Shown piece by piece: positions 35,951 to 45,767 of a DNA stretch of 64,000 nt. The position numbers and the translations under genes were made by a program. Location: contig NZ_CP083563.1 in assembly GCF_025143825.1 (NCBI RefSeq), positions 1 to 64,000 on the forward strand, written 5' to 3'. This stretch comes from Sulfitobacter sp. S223. Its GTDB lineage: Bacteria; Pseudomonadota; Alphaproteobacteria; Rhodobacterales; Rhodobacteraceae. The notes under the pieces were generated by a model. It was given only the letters and a program-made list of their open reading frames with translations, ran no database searches and was not told the origin of the DNA. How positions within the stretch are numbered: position 1 is the first letter of the stretch; each line of letters opens with the position of its first letter.

Positions 35951-38848
35951 ATGAGCACAGGGGAAGACCCCGCCCTTAGACCGCGCAATCCTTGGTCGCG
36001 GGCGCGTCATGTGCTGGCGCTTTTGGCGGCGGGTGATGCACAGGGGGCGGCGCGCCATCTGGAAATGATCCGCCATCACCCCGCGTTGCCGCCTGCGGCT
36101 TTTGCAATCTATGCCGATAAGGTGAAGGCCGCGCTGGATGCGGCGGGTCGGCCGCAACCGCTTGATACACCCAGTGCCTATACAGGGGGGTATGACGCGC
36201 GCCTTCGACAGCCGTTCCGGCAGGTGCAGGCCGGAGTACTACCGGCGCGGCCCTACCCGGCAGGCATGGTTCTGCCGCCACGGGCTGGCGCGCAGAATGA
36301 CACAGAGTTTTTGCGTCGCGCAGCTACGCGCGGATACTATGGCAGCGGACAGCCGCTTGGGGTGACTGTCTTTGTTGCGGCGGATGCCACGACGGATGTG
36401 GCCGCTATTGCCACTGCCTTGATGGGGCAGGCGGAAGGGGGGGATATCTGCCTGACGGTAGCGGGGGCGGATGTTTCAGAAGACCTGTCGTTGCCGCAGG
36501 CGCTGTCCCCGCGCATCGTGCGTGCGCCTTTTCTGAGTGCGCAGGCTCAGGCGGTGATGGCACAGACGCTGGAGGACACCAAGAGCGACATAACGATTTT
36601 CTTGTCCGGAGAGGTCGTGCTGGATGACGGGTTTCTGGCGCGGGCCTGGTATCTGGCGCGGGTAAGCGACAAGGTTGTTCAGGCGCTGGTGCCTTTGGAA
36701 GACGCCGCCGGCCTGCAACCACTCACCAGCTGGCGTCTTGAACACGAAATCGCCACCTCGGATTTTCCGTATCGCGCGCTGGGGGGGCTGAGCTTTGTGG
36801 TCGCTACGGCGCTGATCCGTGCCGTGGGATTGCCTGACGCGCGTTTTTCCAGCCTTTGTCTGGCGGCGCGGGAAATCGGCTGGCGGATGTTTCAGAGGGG
36901 GGCTTATTTTGCACCGCTTGCGGTTCCGGTGTTGAAGCCTGCGCGCGACAGTGCTGCTGATGCCGCCGATCAGGCCCTTTATGTGGGGCTGTGTCCCAAT
37001 CCACTGGACCGTCCGGCGGACGGCACGTTTCAGCGCCCGCGTGTGGATATCTATATCCCCACCTATAACGCTGTCTCCTATATCCGCCGCGCCATCGACA
37101 GTGTGCTTGAGCAGGATGTGCGTGATTTGCAGGTCTGTGTCGCGGATGACAATTCGACCGATGGGACATATGCGCTGGTGCAGGAACACTATGCGGACAA
37201 TCCGCAAGTGCGGGTACAGACCGGACCCAACGGCGGGATCGGCCATGCCTCCAACCGTGGCATAGCAATGGGCAGCGCGCCCTATATCGGGCAACTGGAT
37301 GCGGATGACTGTCTTAAGCCGGGGGCGGTTGGCCGGTTGATGGCATGGCTTGATGCGCATCCCGAGACCGCCTGCGTCTACGGCGCGTGCGAAAGGATCG
37401 ATGCGCAGGGGGGCTACATCAAGAACGAGTTCAACTGGCCGGTGTTCACCCGCGAGAAGATGATGGTCACCTCCATCGCGCATCACTTCCGTATGTTTCG
37501 CCGCGCGGCGTTTGCCCGCACCACGCAGTTCCGCGAGGATATCGCGAATGCCGTAGACTATGACCTGCTGCTCAAGCTGACCGAGACGGGTGATTTCCAC
37601 CATATCGATGAAATCCTGTACCAGCGGCGCTGGCACGGTGAAAACACGTCGGATGTGAACGAGACGTTACAAACCACCAATACGCATATCGCCCAGAATG
37701 ACGCCTTGCACCGATTGGGGCTTGATCGGTTCTGGGACCTTCACATCGCCGACCCGGAGCTGCCCCGTCAGGTGGGGTACCGGCGCAGGACCGGGGTTAG
37801 GGGGGTGGTGTTCTGGCCTGCGCCCGCACAGGATGACCCCTCGTATCACCTGCGCTATGGCGCATTGGTCGAGAGTGTCGACATCTGCACCGGCACCGTG
37901 GATGCGGCCCTTGAGCAGCTTGCAAGCTTTGAGACCCCTTCGGACCTGACCTTTCACTTGCACGGGCTGTCATCCGTGTTGGGGGAGATCACGGATGCAG
38001 CGGCCGCTCAGACGGCGATTGATACCTTTGTGCATACAGCAGAGACGTTCGTTGCAGGCGGCGGGCGGTTCGTCTGGACCGTGGGGCAACGTACCAGTTT
38101 CTCAGAGCTTGAGACACAGCTGGCTACGCGGTTGGCGCACCTGGCCTGCTGTGTGCATGTCGACAGTGCAGCGGTGCTGAAGGCCGCCCGGGCGGTTTTC
38201 GACATTCCCCCGTCCAAGGTCTGCATTTTGTCGCAGGGCCATTACATCGGCTGCTACCCCGATTTTGTCACGCGCACCCAAGCACGCGCGCAACTGGATT
38301 TAGCGCAGAGTGACGATGTGATCCTTCTGGCGCATCTGCCGCAGGAAGAGGGAGCTTTGAAAGAAACAGAAGAGCTGCGCCTTGCCCTAAGGGCGCTGCT
38401 GGAGGCGCGCCCACAGGTTGTGCTGGTTCTGGCCGGAAGCGGGCAGGGGACCCTTGCACAGCAGCTGTCCGACGCTTTGCCGCCACTGCAACAAGGGCGG
38501 GTGCGCAGCATGGCGCGTCCCGTCGACGAAATGGAGATGCAGGTGTTCATGCGGGCGGCGGATGTCGCGCTGTGCGCCGCTGCGCCCGGGCCTGCGCTTG
38601 TTGCGCTTGGGTTTGGTGTGCCGGTTGTCGCGCCGGCAACCGGCCCGATGGAGGAGCTGTTTGCTGGTGCTGCGGCGGGCGCGCTTTATGATCCATCGCG
38701 CGGCGGCAATGCGCTGGTCCGTGCGCTTGGTGATGCGTTGGATGCCAAGCATACGGGCGCGGCCGAACAGATGGGCAAGGCTGCGCGCGCGCTTGCACAG
38801 GCCTGTCCGTGGCCGGATTTCACGCCGGTTCTGACCGCGAAGGGATAG
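35951..38848 (+). CDS. Fused GT2 and GT-B glycosyltransferase
   Basis: The protein has 965 residues. The first 350 contain a degenerate GT-A-like region (GVTVFVAADATTDVAAIATAL, then ITIFLSGEVVLDDGFLARAW). A canonical GT2 domain starts near residue 360: VDIYIPTYNAVSYIRRAIDS, VCVADDNSTDGTYALV, IGQLDADDCLKPGAVGRLM and the late HRFRMFRR-type block. The C-terminal 250 residues are GT4-like (VILLAHLPQEEGALKETEEL, then ALCAAAPGPALVALGFGVPVV), though the expected EAM-type signature is weak. It starts 40 bases after repA on the same strand and is convergent with kpsT. It probably adds one or two sugars to the repeat unit. Confidence 0.8.
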   Translation: MSTGEDPALRPRNPWSRARHVLALLAAGDAQGAARHLEMIRHHPALPPAAFAIYADKVKAALDAAGRPQPLDTPSAYTGGYDARLRQPFRQVQAGVLPARPYPAGMVLPPRAGAQNDTEFLRRAATRGYYGSGQPLGVTVFVAADATTDVAAIATALMGQAEGGDICLTVAGADVSEDLSLPQALSPRIVRAPFLSAQAQAVMAQTLEDTKSDITIFLSGEVVLDDGFLARAWYLARVSDKVVQALVPLEDAAGLQPLTSWRLEHEIATSDFPYRALGGLSFVVATALIRAVGLPDARFSSLCLAAREIGWRMFQRGAYFAPLAVPVLKPARDSAADAADQALYVGLCPNPLDRPADGTFQRPRVDIYIPTYNAVSYIRRAIDSVLEQDVRDLQVCVADDNSTDGTYALVQEHYADNPQVRVQTGPNGGIGHASNRGIAMGSAPYIGQLDADDCLKPGAVGRLMAWLDAHPETACVYGACERIDAQGGYIKNEFNWPVFTREKMMVTSIAHHFRMFRRAAFARTTQFREDIANAVDYDLLLKLTETGDFHHIDEILYQRRWHGENTSDVNETLQTTNTHIAQNDALHRLGLDRFWDLHIADPELPRQVGYRRRTGVRGVVFWPAPAQDDPSYHLRYGALVESVDICTGTVDAALEQLASFETPSDLTFHLHGLSSVLGEITDAAAAQTAIDTFVHTAETFVAGGGRFVWTVGQRTSFSELETQLATRLAHLACCVHVDSAAVLKAARAVFDIPPSKVCILSQGHYIGCYPDFVTRTQARAQLDLAQSDDVILLAHLPQEEGALKETEELRLALRALLEARPQVVLVLAGSGQGTLAQQLSDALPPLQQGRVRSMARPVDEMEMQVFMRAADVALCAAAPGPALVALGFGVPVVAPATGPMEELFAGAAAGALYDPSRGGNALVRALGDALDAKHTGAAEQMGKAARALAQACPWPDFTPVLTAKG

Positions 38849-38862
38849 ACGGTTCCGATTGT

Positions 38863-39531
38863 TTAGCCGGGATGCGCCAGACGCATGTTACGTTCGTGCC
38901 GCTCGATGCCTTCTTCGATATCGCGGTAATAGCGCGCACTGCCTTTTTCCAGCACGATGGCCGCATTGCAGACGCGCCTGACGCTGCCCAGAGAGTGGCT
39001 GACAAAAACAGCACTGCTGTTTTCCATCCGCTCCCTGAAGATCATCTCGCTTTTCTCTTTGAACGCAGCATCGCCCACCGCCGTTACCTCATCCACCAGA
39101 TACCAGTCAAAATGGATGCCCATGGAACAGGCAAACCCCAGACGTGACCGCATCCCTGAGGAATAGGTGTGCACAGGTTGGTAGAAGTGATTGCCCAGCT
39201 CCGAGAAGTCTTCGACAAACGCGAGGAGTTCGTCCGTGTCCACACCGTAGACACGCGCCAGAAAACGCGCGTTCTGCGCGCCGGTCAGATCGCGGTGAAA
39301 GCTGCCCATGAAGCCGACAGGCCAGGAGATGGTGCCATCTATTTCGATCGTCCCGCTGTCGGGCTGGATGGCCCCTGCGATCATCAACAGCAGACTGGAT
39401 TTGCCCGCCCCGTTGCGCCCCAGCAATGCGATGGATTTCCCTTGCGGAAAATTCATCGTCATATTGTTGGCGATTGTCTTGTGGTTGCCCTTTAGGTGAA
39501 AGGTCTTGCTGACATTTTTCAGCCGGATCAT
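38863..39531 (-). CDS. kpsT: Capsule-export ABC transporter ATPase (KpsT-like)
   Basis: Powers transfer of finished polysaccharide across the inner membrane. The protein has 222 residues. GRNGAGKSSLLLMIAGAI is Walker A (about residues 38-55), YSSGMRSRLGFACSM the ABC signature, WYLVDEVTAVGD Walker B, and AVFVSHSLGSVRRVCN the H-loop. The short length with no carbohydrate-binding C-domain is typical of group 2 capsule (KpsT/BexA/CtrD) rather than Wzt systems. The gene starts two bases after the kpsE stop. Its partner permease gene lies divergently just beyond kpsE. Confidence 0.92.
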   Translation of the reverse strand: MIRLKNVSKTFHLKGNHKTIANNMTMNFPQGKSIALLGRNGAGKSSLLLMIAGAIQPDSGTIEIDGTISWPVGFMGSFHRDLTGAQNARFLARVYGVDTDELLAFVEDFSELGNHFYQPVHTYSSGMRSRLGFACSMGIHFDWYLVDEVTAVGDAAFKEKSEMIFRERMENSSAVFVSHSLGSVRRVCNAAIVLEKGSARYYRDIEEGIERHERNMRLAHPG

Positions 39532-39533
39532 GT

Positions 39534-40724
39534 CTAGCGCCGGTCCTTGATGCTATAGGCAATCAAAACGGCCAATATCCATATCCCTGACAAAAGCAGG
39601 GCAATGACGGCGAGTGTCAGGATCCGGTCGGGATAGCGCGGGGTTTCGGGCATGGTGGGACGCAAATAGGCGGCCAGATAACGGCTTTGCCGACGGGCCT
39701 CGGCCACGGCGGAATCGTAGGCGGAGAGGGAAGACAAATATGCTTTCTCTGCAAACTCCAGATCGACCGACAGGCTTTCGAACGTGCCGATCAGATCGGC
39801 ATAGACTTCCTTGTTGGTATCTAGCGAGCCCTGGCTTCCCGTGGGGGTGCGCGCGCCAAGTTGTTGCCGCTCTCCCTGAATGCGGCGCTCGATCACTTCG
39901 ATGCGGCGCCGTGTTTGTGCAATGCGCGGATCGTTCACGCCTTCTTGCAGGTCCGCGTCGATCAAGGCTTCTGCAAGCTGGGTTTGCAGAGAGCTCAACA
40001 GGCCCATCCGACCTGCGATATCTGCCATCGGGTCGACAATCTGGGTTTCGTTGCGAAACAGGGTCAGGGCCTGCCGTGCCTTTTTGAGCCGCTCGACCCC
40101 TTGGTCCAGTTCGTCGCGGGCATAGCGGGTCGCATCGCTGCGCGCGACGTTGGACAGATTGTTGATCATGGCACTGGACTGGTCGAACAGTTCCTGGGCG
40201 ATGTCATGTGCATCTTGTGGATTGAAGGCGCGCACTTCGATCTCGATCAGACCGGTGCCTGCGGCGTAGGTGAGCCGGACCATATCTGCCCAGTAATCAA
40301 CCTTGTCCTCGATGCTGGCACCCGGGGCCAGCCGATAGATCACGTCCCGTTTGGGGGAGCTATAGATCTTTTCAAGGTCCATCTTCTGGTCAATGGCGCG
40401 CACCAGCTCCTGGCTTTGGATGAACTCATACAGAATGTCGGTATCCGAGGAGCTGGCCGAGGACAGGCTGGTCAGCCCTCCGAGAAGCTCCATCGCGGAG
40501 CCGACTTCTTCGCGGCGCACGGTAAAGCCGACTTTTGAAGCATATTGATCAGCTGCCAGCGTATACAGATACCACGCCGAACCGGTGACGGGGGCGGCGA
40601 CAACCAGCACAAAGCTGATGATCATCATGTAATGGCGTAATTTCATGCGGGCCGGAGTGGCCGGGGCAGGTGCCTTGACAGCCGTGGTCGTAGAACCAGG
40701 CTGTGGAATAGGGGCAGCAGTCAA
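39534..40724 (-). CDS. kpsE: Capsule-export inner-membrane protein (KpsE/CtrB-like)
   Basis: A periplasm-spanning polysaccharide co-polymerase-type protein that links the ABC exporter to the outer-membrane channel. The protein has 396 residues. It has a Pro/Ala-rich cytoplasmic start and a membrane helix at about 30-55 (MMIISFVLVVAAPVTGSAWY). A periplasmic domain follows (VGFTVRREEVGSA, VRAIDQKMDLEKIY) with long coiled-coil segments (about 210-340). A second membrane helix is near 365-388. The TTG at 40724 is the apparent start. It is divergent from kpsM across 99 bases. No kpsD or wza-type gene is in the window, so the outer-membrane partner must be elsewhere. Confidence 0.88.
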   Translation of the reverse strand: MTAAPIPQPGSTTTAVKAPAPATPARMKLRHYMMIISFVLVVAAPVTGSAWYLYTLAADQYASKVGFTVRREEVGSAMELLGGLTSLSSASSSDTDILYEFIQSQELVRAIDQKMDLEKIYSSPKRDVIYRLAPGASIEDKVDYWADMVRLTYAAGTGLIEIEVRAFNPQDAHDIAQELFDQSSAMINNLSNVARSDATRYARDELDQGVERLKKARQALTLFRNETQIVDPMADIAGRMGLLSSLQTQLAEALIDADLQEGVNDPRIAQTRRRIEVIERRIQGERQQLGARTPTGSQGSLDTNKEVYADLIGTFESLSVDLEFAEKAYLSSLSAYDSAVAEARRQSRYLAAYLRPTMPETPRYPDRILTLAVIALLLSGIWILAVLIAYSIKDRR

Positions 40725-40823
40725 AGGGCATTCCGATCTTTAACATCGTTGTAAAGGTTAGTAAGCTTATACTGTTAGTTGCTGGTGATTTCCAGAGACG
40801 GAAAAAACGGCGGAGCCTGTTTA

Positions 40824-41621
40824 ATGCCCTTTCCTGCTGCCCAGACCCCAGGCCAGCCGCGCTTTCGGGCGGCCCGGTCCATCGCGGCCTTGGTTCTACG
40901 CGAAATGACGACCAAATATGGCCGCTCTCCGGGGGGGTATCTTTGGGTTGTTGTGGAGCCTGTGGCGGGGATCGCCCTGCTGTCGATGTTGTTCATGCTG
41001 ATTTCACGGACGCCGCCACTGGGGACGAATTTTCCGATATTCTATGCGACCGGGGTCTTGCCGTTTACGATGTATGTGACCCTGAGCAACAATATTGCGA
41101 CGGCAGTGACCTTTTCCAGACCGCTGCTGGCCTATCCTGCGGTCAGCTTCATGGATGCCGTGCTGGCGCGGTTTTTGCTGACGACTGTCACACATCTTTT
41201 GGTCATGGCGTTGGTGCTGGCGGGGATCATCGCGTTGTATGATCTGAAGCTGGTCCTGCACTGGCCTTCTATTTTCAAGTCGGTTCTGATGGTGCTTGGA
41301 ATAGCGTTTGCCATTGGCGTCATGAACTGTTTCCTGTTCCTCCGCTTTCCGGTGTGGCAGAACTTCTGGAATGTTTTGAACAGACCTATGTTTTTGATTT
41401 CAGGTATTATCTTCATTCCTGAAAGGCTTCCGAAAGAAGCGCTCCCTTATCTGAGCTGGAACCCTGTCATGCATGCGGTAGGGATGATGCGCCGCGGGTT
41501 TTATCCGACCTATGATGCGCTTTATATCGACGTCGTCTTTGTCGCGACTTTTTGTTTGGTCACGGGCGTTATCGGTTTGTGGTTCCTGGTTCGCTATCAC
41601 AAGGACCTGGCTCTGCTCTGA
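40824..41621 (+). CDS. kpsM: Capsule-export ABC-2 permease (KpsM-like)
   Basis: The membrane channel half of the exporter. The protein has 265 residues with six hydrophobic segments. ALVLREMTTKYGRSPGGYLW is the conserved cytoplasmic gate motif of KpsM/CtrC proteins, followed by VVEPVAGIALLSMLFMLI. LFLRFPVWQNFWNVLNRPMF and SGIIFIPERLP lie in the late third, and the WNPVMHAVGMMRRGFYP motif is near the end. The ATG at 40824 has GGAG upstream and gives the expected N-terminus. It is convergent with the coiled-coil protein gene, 10 bases away, and divergent from kpsE and kpsT. Confidence 0.92.
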   Translation: MPFPAAQTPGQPRFRAARSIAALVLREMTTKYGRSPGGYLWVVVEPVAGIALLSMLFMLISRTPPLGTNFPIFYATGVLPFTMYVTLSNNIATAVTFSRPLLAYPAVSFMDAVLARFLLTTVTHLLVMALVLAGIIALYDLKLVLHWPSIFKSVLMVLGIAFAIGVMNCFLFLRFPVWQNFWNVLNRPMFLISGIIFIPERLPKEALPYLSWNPVMHAVGMMRRGFYPTYDALYIDVVFVATFCLVTGVIGLWFLVRYHKDLALL

Positions 41622-41631
41622 AGAGCGGCGC

Positions 41632-43386
41632 TCAGGTCTTTACGGGGATTGCCGCGCGCCCTTCGGCTTTGCCGTGGCGCAGGTAATGCAGCAATGCCGG
41701 CATTTTGTTGGCGGCGATTGCCGGGTCGGCCATGTGATATTCCATTGAATCGAACTCGGGGCCGGGGTTGCGTCCCTCGAAGGCACCCATCTGCACGAAA
41801 TGCTCTGCGGGGGATAGCGCAGACGCGGCGATGTCGGGGTAGGTGGTCTTATACCACGCCTCATCAAACAACCCGCTTTCTTTGGTTATCGTGATCTGTT
41901 TGTCCAACTCGGCCCGCATGGCGCGGTATGTCTTGGATATGCGTCTGGATGATATCGCTGTCGCGATCTCCTGTTTGGCTGCGGCAAGCTGGAGGAGTGT
42001 CTGGTTATAGCGCTTTTCACGCTCAAGCCTGGCTTTTGCCTGCTTGAGATCGCGCGTAGTTTTGGCCAGCGTGCTGTTGGCCTTGGACAGATCGGCGGAC
42101 TGTTGCTGAAGGCGCTGTTCGCGCTCCTCGAGTATCTGGGTCAGCGCGGCCAGCTCCTTGTCGCGCTGTTGCATGCCGCCGCCGGTGGCGTTGACGGTAG
42201 CTTGCAGCGTGTCGCGCTGTTTGGCCGCCTGTGCAAGCGCTTGGGATAGCTGCTTGTGGGATGCCTGACGCTGTTGTTCAAGCGCGTCTATCTCGGTGGC
42301 ATGGGTATCTTCGAGTTCGCGGATCCGGGCCAGAAGCTCGGCGTTTTTGCTGCGTTCGGTTTCCAGCAGCCGGGCCTGTTCGGGCCGGGGTTGTGTACCC
42401 GCTGCGGTATTGACCTTCATGGCCACCGCGCCGGGCGATGTATTGACCGTGCCTGTGCTGGCTGTCCCCGTGCTGGCGGGACCTGCGCTGACCGGAGCTG
42501 TGCTGCGTGTGGCCAGCTGATCGGTGGCGGCTTTCAGCCGGTCTTCGAGTTGGGCCAGTCTGGCCTGTCCTTCGGTGAGCTGCCGCTTTTTTTCCGCCAG
42601 CTCGCTGAGCGCCTGATCCCGCTGGTTGTGGGCCGCTTTCAAAATATCCGAGGCGTCCCGGCCCTGCACAAACATGCTGTGCCATTCGCCAAGGCGTGAA
42701 AAGACGTTTTTCACATTCAGGTAGCCGGGTTTGCCAGGCTGTAACTGTGTCAGGCGCATCAGGCGGTCGTTATGCTGGCGGCCTCTCAGAACAAGGCGCA
42801 CACCCCGCAGCGGGTTCGCCAAGAACACGCCGCCATCCAGAGCGATTTTATCGCTGTATTTTGCAAGTAGGGCCGCATCACCGCCCTGGGCAAAAAGGAT
42901 CAAGGCACGGTCGGACAACAAAGGCGCCCAGATGCTGTCGATTTCATCGAGGAGCGCCTGTGTCACAGGCTTGTTGATAATGAGAAAGTCGATCTGCGCG
43001 GCTTGCAGGTTTTGGGCCAGGTCTGCTTGGTTTGCGGTGAAAATCTCTGAAAAATCGGAAAAGTGATGCTCGTTATAGAGCTCTATGTCGTCAAGATCGA
43101 CGTCGGTCTCTGTTTCGATGCCGAAACAAACGGCTTCGATGTTCAGTTTCTCAATGGCTTGGCAGGCAGCAAAATACGGAACCGCATCGGCAACGCCCAA
43201 GCAGACGACCATGTTCGGGCGGGCATTTTCGACCGTCCAGAACAGCAGCGGGACATGTTCCAGAAACGGTGACGGGGCCGCGTAGCGCGCGCGCCAGAAC
43301 AAGGCTTTGCTGGACAGCGGTGCCAGTGCATCAAAACTGTTGGTGACGGCTTTGGATGTGGTGTTCTGCACGACGCCCTGGTTCAT
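41632..43386 (-). CDS. Methyltransferase-like, coiled-coil protein with YPDV modules
   Basis: The protein has 584 residues. The first 210 are Rossmann-like: FWRARYAAPSPFLEHVPLLF, VVCLGVADAVPYFAACQA and IDFLIINKPV. They resemble a SAM-methyltransferase fold in which the glycine-rich motif is altered (CLGVADAV), so activity is doubtful. A long coiled coil follows from about residue 250 to 490 (repeated Leu/Glu/Gln heptads), interrupted by an Ala/Thr/Gly linker. The C-terminus holds two YPDV modules (LFDEAWYKTTYPDIAASALS and its partner). The ATG at 43386 has AAGGAG 6 bases upstream. It may act as a scaffold for glycan assembly; function is unknown. Confidence 0.75.
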   Translation of the reverse strand: MNQGVVQNTTSKAVTNSFDALAPLSSKALFWRARYAAPSPFLEHVPLLFWTVENARPNMVVCLGVADAVPYFAACQAIEKLNIEAVCFGIETETDVDLDDIELYNEHHFSDFSEIFTANQADLAQNLQAAQIDFLIINKPVTQALLDEIDSIWAPLLSDRALILFAQGGDAALLAKYSDKIALDGGVFLANPLRGVRLVLRGRQHNDRLMRLTQLQPGKPGYLNVKNVFSRLGEWHSMFVQGRDASDILKAAHNQRDQALSELAEKKRQLTEGQARLAQLEDRLKAATDQLATRSTAPVSAGPASTGTASTGTVNTSPGAVAMKVNTAAGTQPRPEQARLLETERSKNAELLARIRELEDTHATEIDALEQQRQASHKQLSQALAQAAKQRDTLQATVNATGGGMQQRDKELAALTQILEEREQRLQQQSADLSKANSTLAKTTRDLKQAKARLEREKRYNQTLLQLAAAKQEIATAISSRRISKTYRAMRAELDKQITITKESGLFDEAWYKTTYPDIAASALSPAEHFVQMGAFEGRNPGPEFDSMEYHMADPAIAANKMPALLHYLRHGKAEGRAAIPVKT

Positions 43387-43695
43387 GATGTACTCCTTGG
43401 TCTTTGCCTCTGATGACACTTTGTCACTTGGTTGCCAAGACAGGCACTTTTTATCTTAAAACAACAAGTGAATGCCTCCTACAGACATTGATGAAAAAAG
43501 TGAAACCGGAAAGCCGGGACCGGAGAAACCGGTGGGGATAGGCTGTGGGGCGCACAACAGCAGCGCCCCGGGCTTGGCGTCTTGTGGGCTGATACGTCAT
43601 AGGGTACTGAACTTTCCGGAAAGATAGGGGTATTCATCGGGTGCCTGAGGCGCTCTCGCTTTGCAGAGCGCATGCGATTTTGACCGGAGCAGGCA

Positions 43696-44811
43696 ATGAA
43701 AAAAGCGTTTATCACAGGCACAACGGGTCAGGATGGATCCTATCTCGTGGAGTTTTTGCTCGATAAGGGATATGAGGTGCACGGCCTCAAACGGAGGGCG
43801 TCTTCGTTCAATACCCAGCGGTTGGATCATTTGGTTGAAGACATCCACGACAAGCCCAATTTCCGTCTGCATTACGGTGACTTGACCGACAGCTCCAACC
43901 TGACGCGGTTGTTGTCCGACATCCAGCCGGACGAGATTTACAATCTGGGGGCTCAAAGCCACGTCGCTGTCAGCTTTGAGGTGCCTGAATATACCGCTGA
44001 TGTGGATGCGATCGGTACGTTGCGCCTGCTGGAAGCAATGCGCTTTTTGGGAATGGAAAAAACCTGCCGGTTTTATCAGGCTTCCACCTCTGAACTCTAT
44101 GGTCTTGTGCGCGAAACGCCCCAGCGTGAAACGACGCCGTTTCACCCGCGCTCTCCCTATGGGGTGGCCAAGCTTTATGCCTACTGGATTGCTGTGAATT
44201 ACCGCGAAGCCTACGGCATGTATGCGTGCAACGGAATCTTGTTCAACCACGAGAGCCCGCGGCGCGGCGAGACCTTTGTGACGCGCAAGATCACACGCGG
44301 TCTGGCCAATATCGCACAGGGGCTCGATACTTGTGTGTATATGGGCAACATCGACGCTCTGCGCGACTGGGGCCATGCAAAAGACTATGTGCGGATGCAG
44401 TGGATGATGCTGCAACAGGACGCGCCGGATGATTTTGTGATTGCGACCGGCGTCCAGCATTCGGTGCGCGAGTTCATCACTTGGGCGGCGGCTGATCTGG
44501 GCATCACTCTGGCCTTTGAGGGCAGTGGCGTGGAAGAGAAAGCTGTGGTCGAGCAGGTAACCGGAGACGATGCACCCGGCGTAAAGCCCGGTCAGGTGAT
44601 CATGAAAATCGATCCGCGCTATTTCCGCCCCGCCGAGGTGGAAACACTGTTGGGCGATCCGACCAAGGCCAAGGAAAAACTGGGGTGGGTGCCCGAAATC
44701 ACGGCGCGTGAGATGTGCGCCGAGATGGTGGCGAGCGATCTTAAAAATGCGCGCAGCCACGCGCTGCTTGAAAAATACGGTTTTGACAGCGCTACGGGTC
44801 AAGGCGAATGA
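43696..44811 (+). CDS. gmd: GDP-mannose 4,6-dehydratase
   Basis: Converts GDP-D-mannose to GDP-4-keto-6-deoxy-D-mannose. The protein has 371 residues, normal for Gmd. [19 protein letters not shown] binds [32 protein letters not shown] and [17 protein letters not shown] follow, and [12 protein letters not shown] has the Tyr-x3-Lys. [20 protein letters not shown] is diagnostic. GGAG lies upstream of the ATG at 43696. Its stop overlaps the next start (ATGA), opening a three-gene coupled operon for a GDP-deoxysugar. The GDP-mannose source (manC) is not in the window, but a phosphomannomutase-like gene is at the right edge. Confidence 0.96.
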   Translation: MKKAFITGTTGQDGSYLVEFLLDKGYEVHGLKRRASSFNTQRLDHLVEDIHDKPNFRLHYGDLTDSSNLTRLLSDIQPDEIYNLGAQSHVAVSFEVPEYTADVDAIGTLRLLEAMRFLGMEKTCRFYQASTSELYGLVRETPQRETTPFHPRSPYGVAKLYAYWIAVNYREAYGMYACNGILFNHESPRRGETFVTRKITRGLANIAQGLDTCVYMGNIDALRDWGHAKDYVRMQWMMLQQDAPDDFVIATGVQHSVREFITWAAADLGITLAFEGSGVEEKAVVEQVTGDDAPGVKPGQVIMKIDPRYFRPAEVETLLGDPTKAKEKLGWVPEITAREMCAEMVASDLKNARSHALLEKYGFDSATGQGE

Positions 44812-45767
44812 CGGTCTGCGTACCACAGGGCGCCGGACAGCGGGGCAAGATGCTACTGACCGGCGGGCGTGGCATGGTCGGCCGCAATATCCGCGAGCAT
44901 CCACTGGCGCAAGAGTGGCATATTCTGGTGCCGACCAGTGACGAACTTGATCTGACCGATGCTGCCGCGACAGCAGACTATATGCGCGACGAGCAGCCGG
45001 ATATCGTTGTGCATTCGGCAGGTCAGGTGGGCGGTATTCAGGCCAATATGGCGGATCCCGTAGCATTTCTGGACCGCAATGTCGCGATCGGGCGCAATGT
45101 GATTATGGGCGCACATGGTGCAGGTGTGACGCGGCTGATCAATCTTGCTTCAACCTGTATTTACCCGCGTGAGGCGCCTAATCCTCTGCGTGAGGATATG
45201 ATTTTGACAGGCCCTCTGGAGCCGACCAACGAAGGCTATGCGCTGGCAAAGATTGTAGCGTTGCGGCTGTGTCAGTATATCCGCCAGCAGACGCCGACAC
45301 TGATGTATAAAACATTGGTGCCATGTAATCTGTACGGGCGGCATGATAAATTCGGCGCACATAATTCTCATATGCTGCCAGCTGTCATCGCCAAGATCCA
45401 TGCGGCACGCGAAGCCGGGGATTCAACGGTCGAAATCTGGGGCGACGGCAGCGCGCGCCGTGAATTCATGTATGCAGGTGATCTGGCGGCCGCTGTTTTA
45501 TGGGCCGCCATAAACATCGAGGCGATCCCTGACGTAATGAACATCGGTGTCGGCAAGGACTATACAATCAATGAATATTATCAGGCTGTCGCAGATGTAA
45601 TCGGATGGACCGGTGCATTCACGCATGATTTGTCGAAGCCGGTCGGAATGCAGCGGAAACTATGTGATATTTCGCGCCAGACAGCATTGGGCTGGGCTCC
45701 GCAGATCGACCTTCGGGATGGTATGGCCCTTACGTATCAATTTTTTCTAGAAAGGCAGTCTTCATGA
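44808..45767 (+). CDS. fcl: GDP-L-fucose synthase family (or GDP-L-colitose synthase)
   Basis: An epimerase-reductase acting on a GDP-4-keto sugar. The protein has 319 residues. [14 protein letters not shown] is the NADP loop. [40 protein letters not shown] and [16 protein letters not shown] (Tyr-x3-Lys) are typical Fcl phrases, as is [13 protein letters not shown]. The ATG at 44808 overlaps gmd, and 14 extra residues precede the usual N-terminus. With gmd alone the product would be GDP-L-fucose. Because the next gene is ColD-like, this protein may instead act as ColC, making GDP-L-colitose. ColC and Fcl are homologous, and sequence alone does not settle it. Confidence 0.9.
   Translation: MTVCVPQGAGQRGKMLLTGGRGMVGRNIREHPLAQEWHILVPTSDELDLTDAAATADYMRDEQPDIVVHSAGQVGGIQANMADPVAFLDRNVAIGRNVIMGAHGAGVTRLINLASTCIYPREAPNPLREDMILTGPLEPTNEGYALAKIVALRLCQYIRQQTPTLMYKTLVPCNLYGRHDKFGAHNSHMLPAVIAKIHAAREAGDSTVEIWGDGSARREFMYAGDLAAAVLWAAINIEAIPDVMNIGVGKDYTINEYYQAVADVIGWTGAFTHDLSKPVGMQRKLCDISRQTALGWAPQIDLRDGMALTYQFFLERQSS

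Noticed and set aside
41004-41416. Small minus-strand frames opposite kpsM
   Set aside because: kpsM shows the full permease pattern; the opposing frames are short and featureless.
43597-45066. Long minus-strand open frame (489 residues)
   Set aside because: It lies antisense to gmd and fcl, whose products match known families over full length; the minus translation has no recognisable motif.
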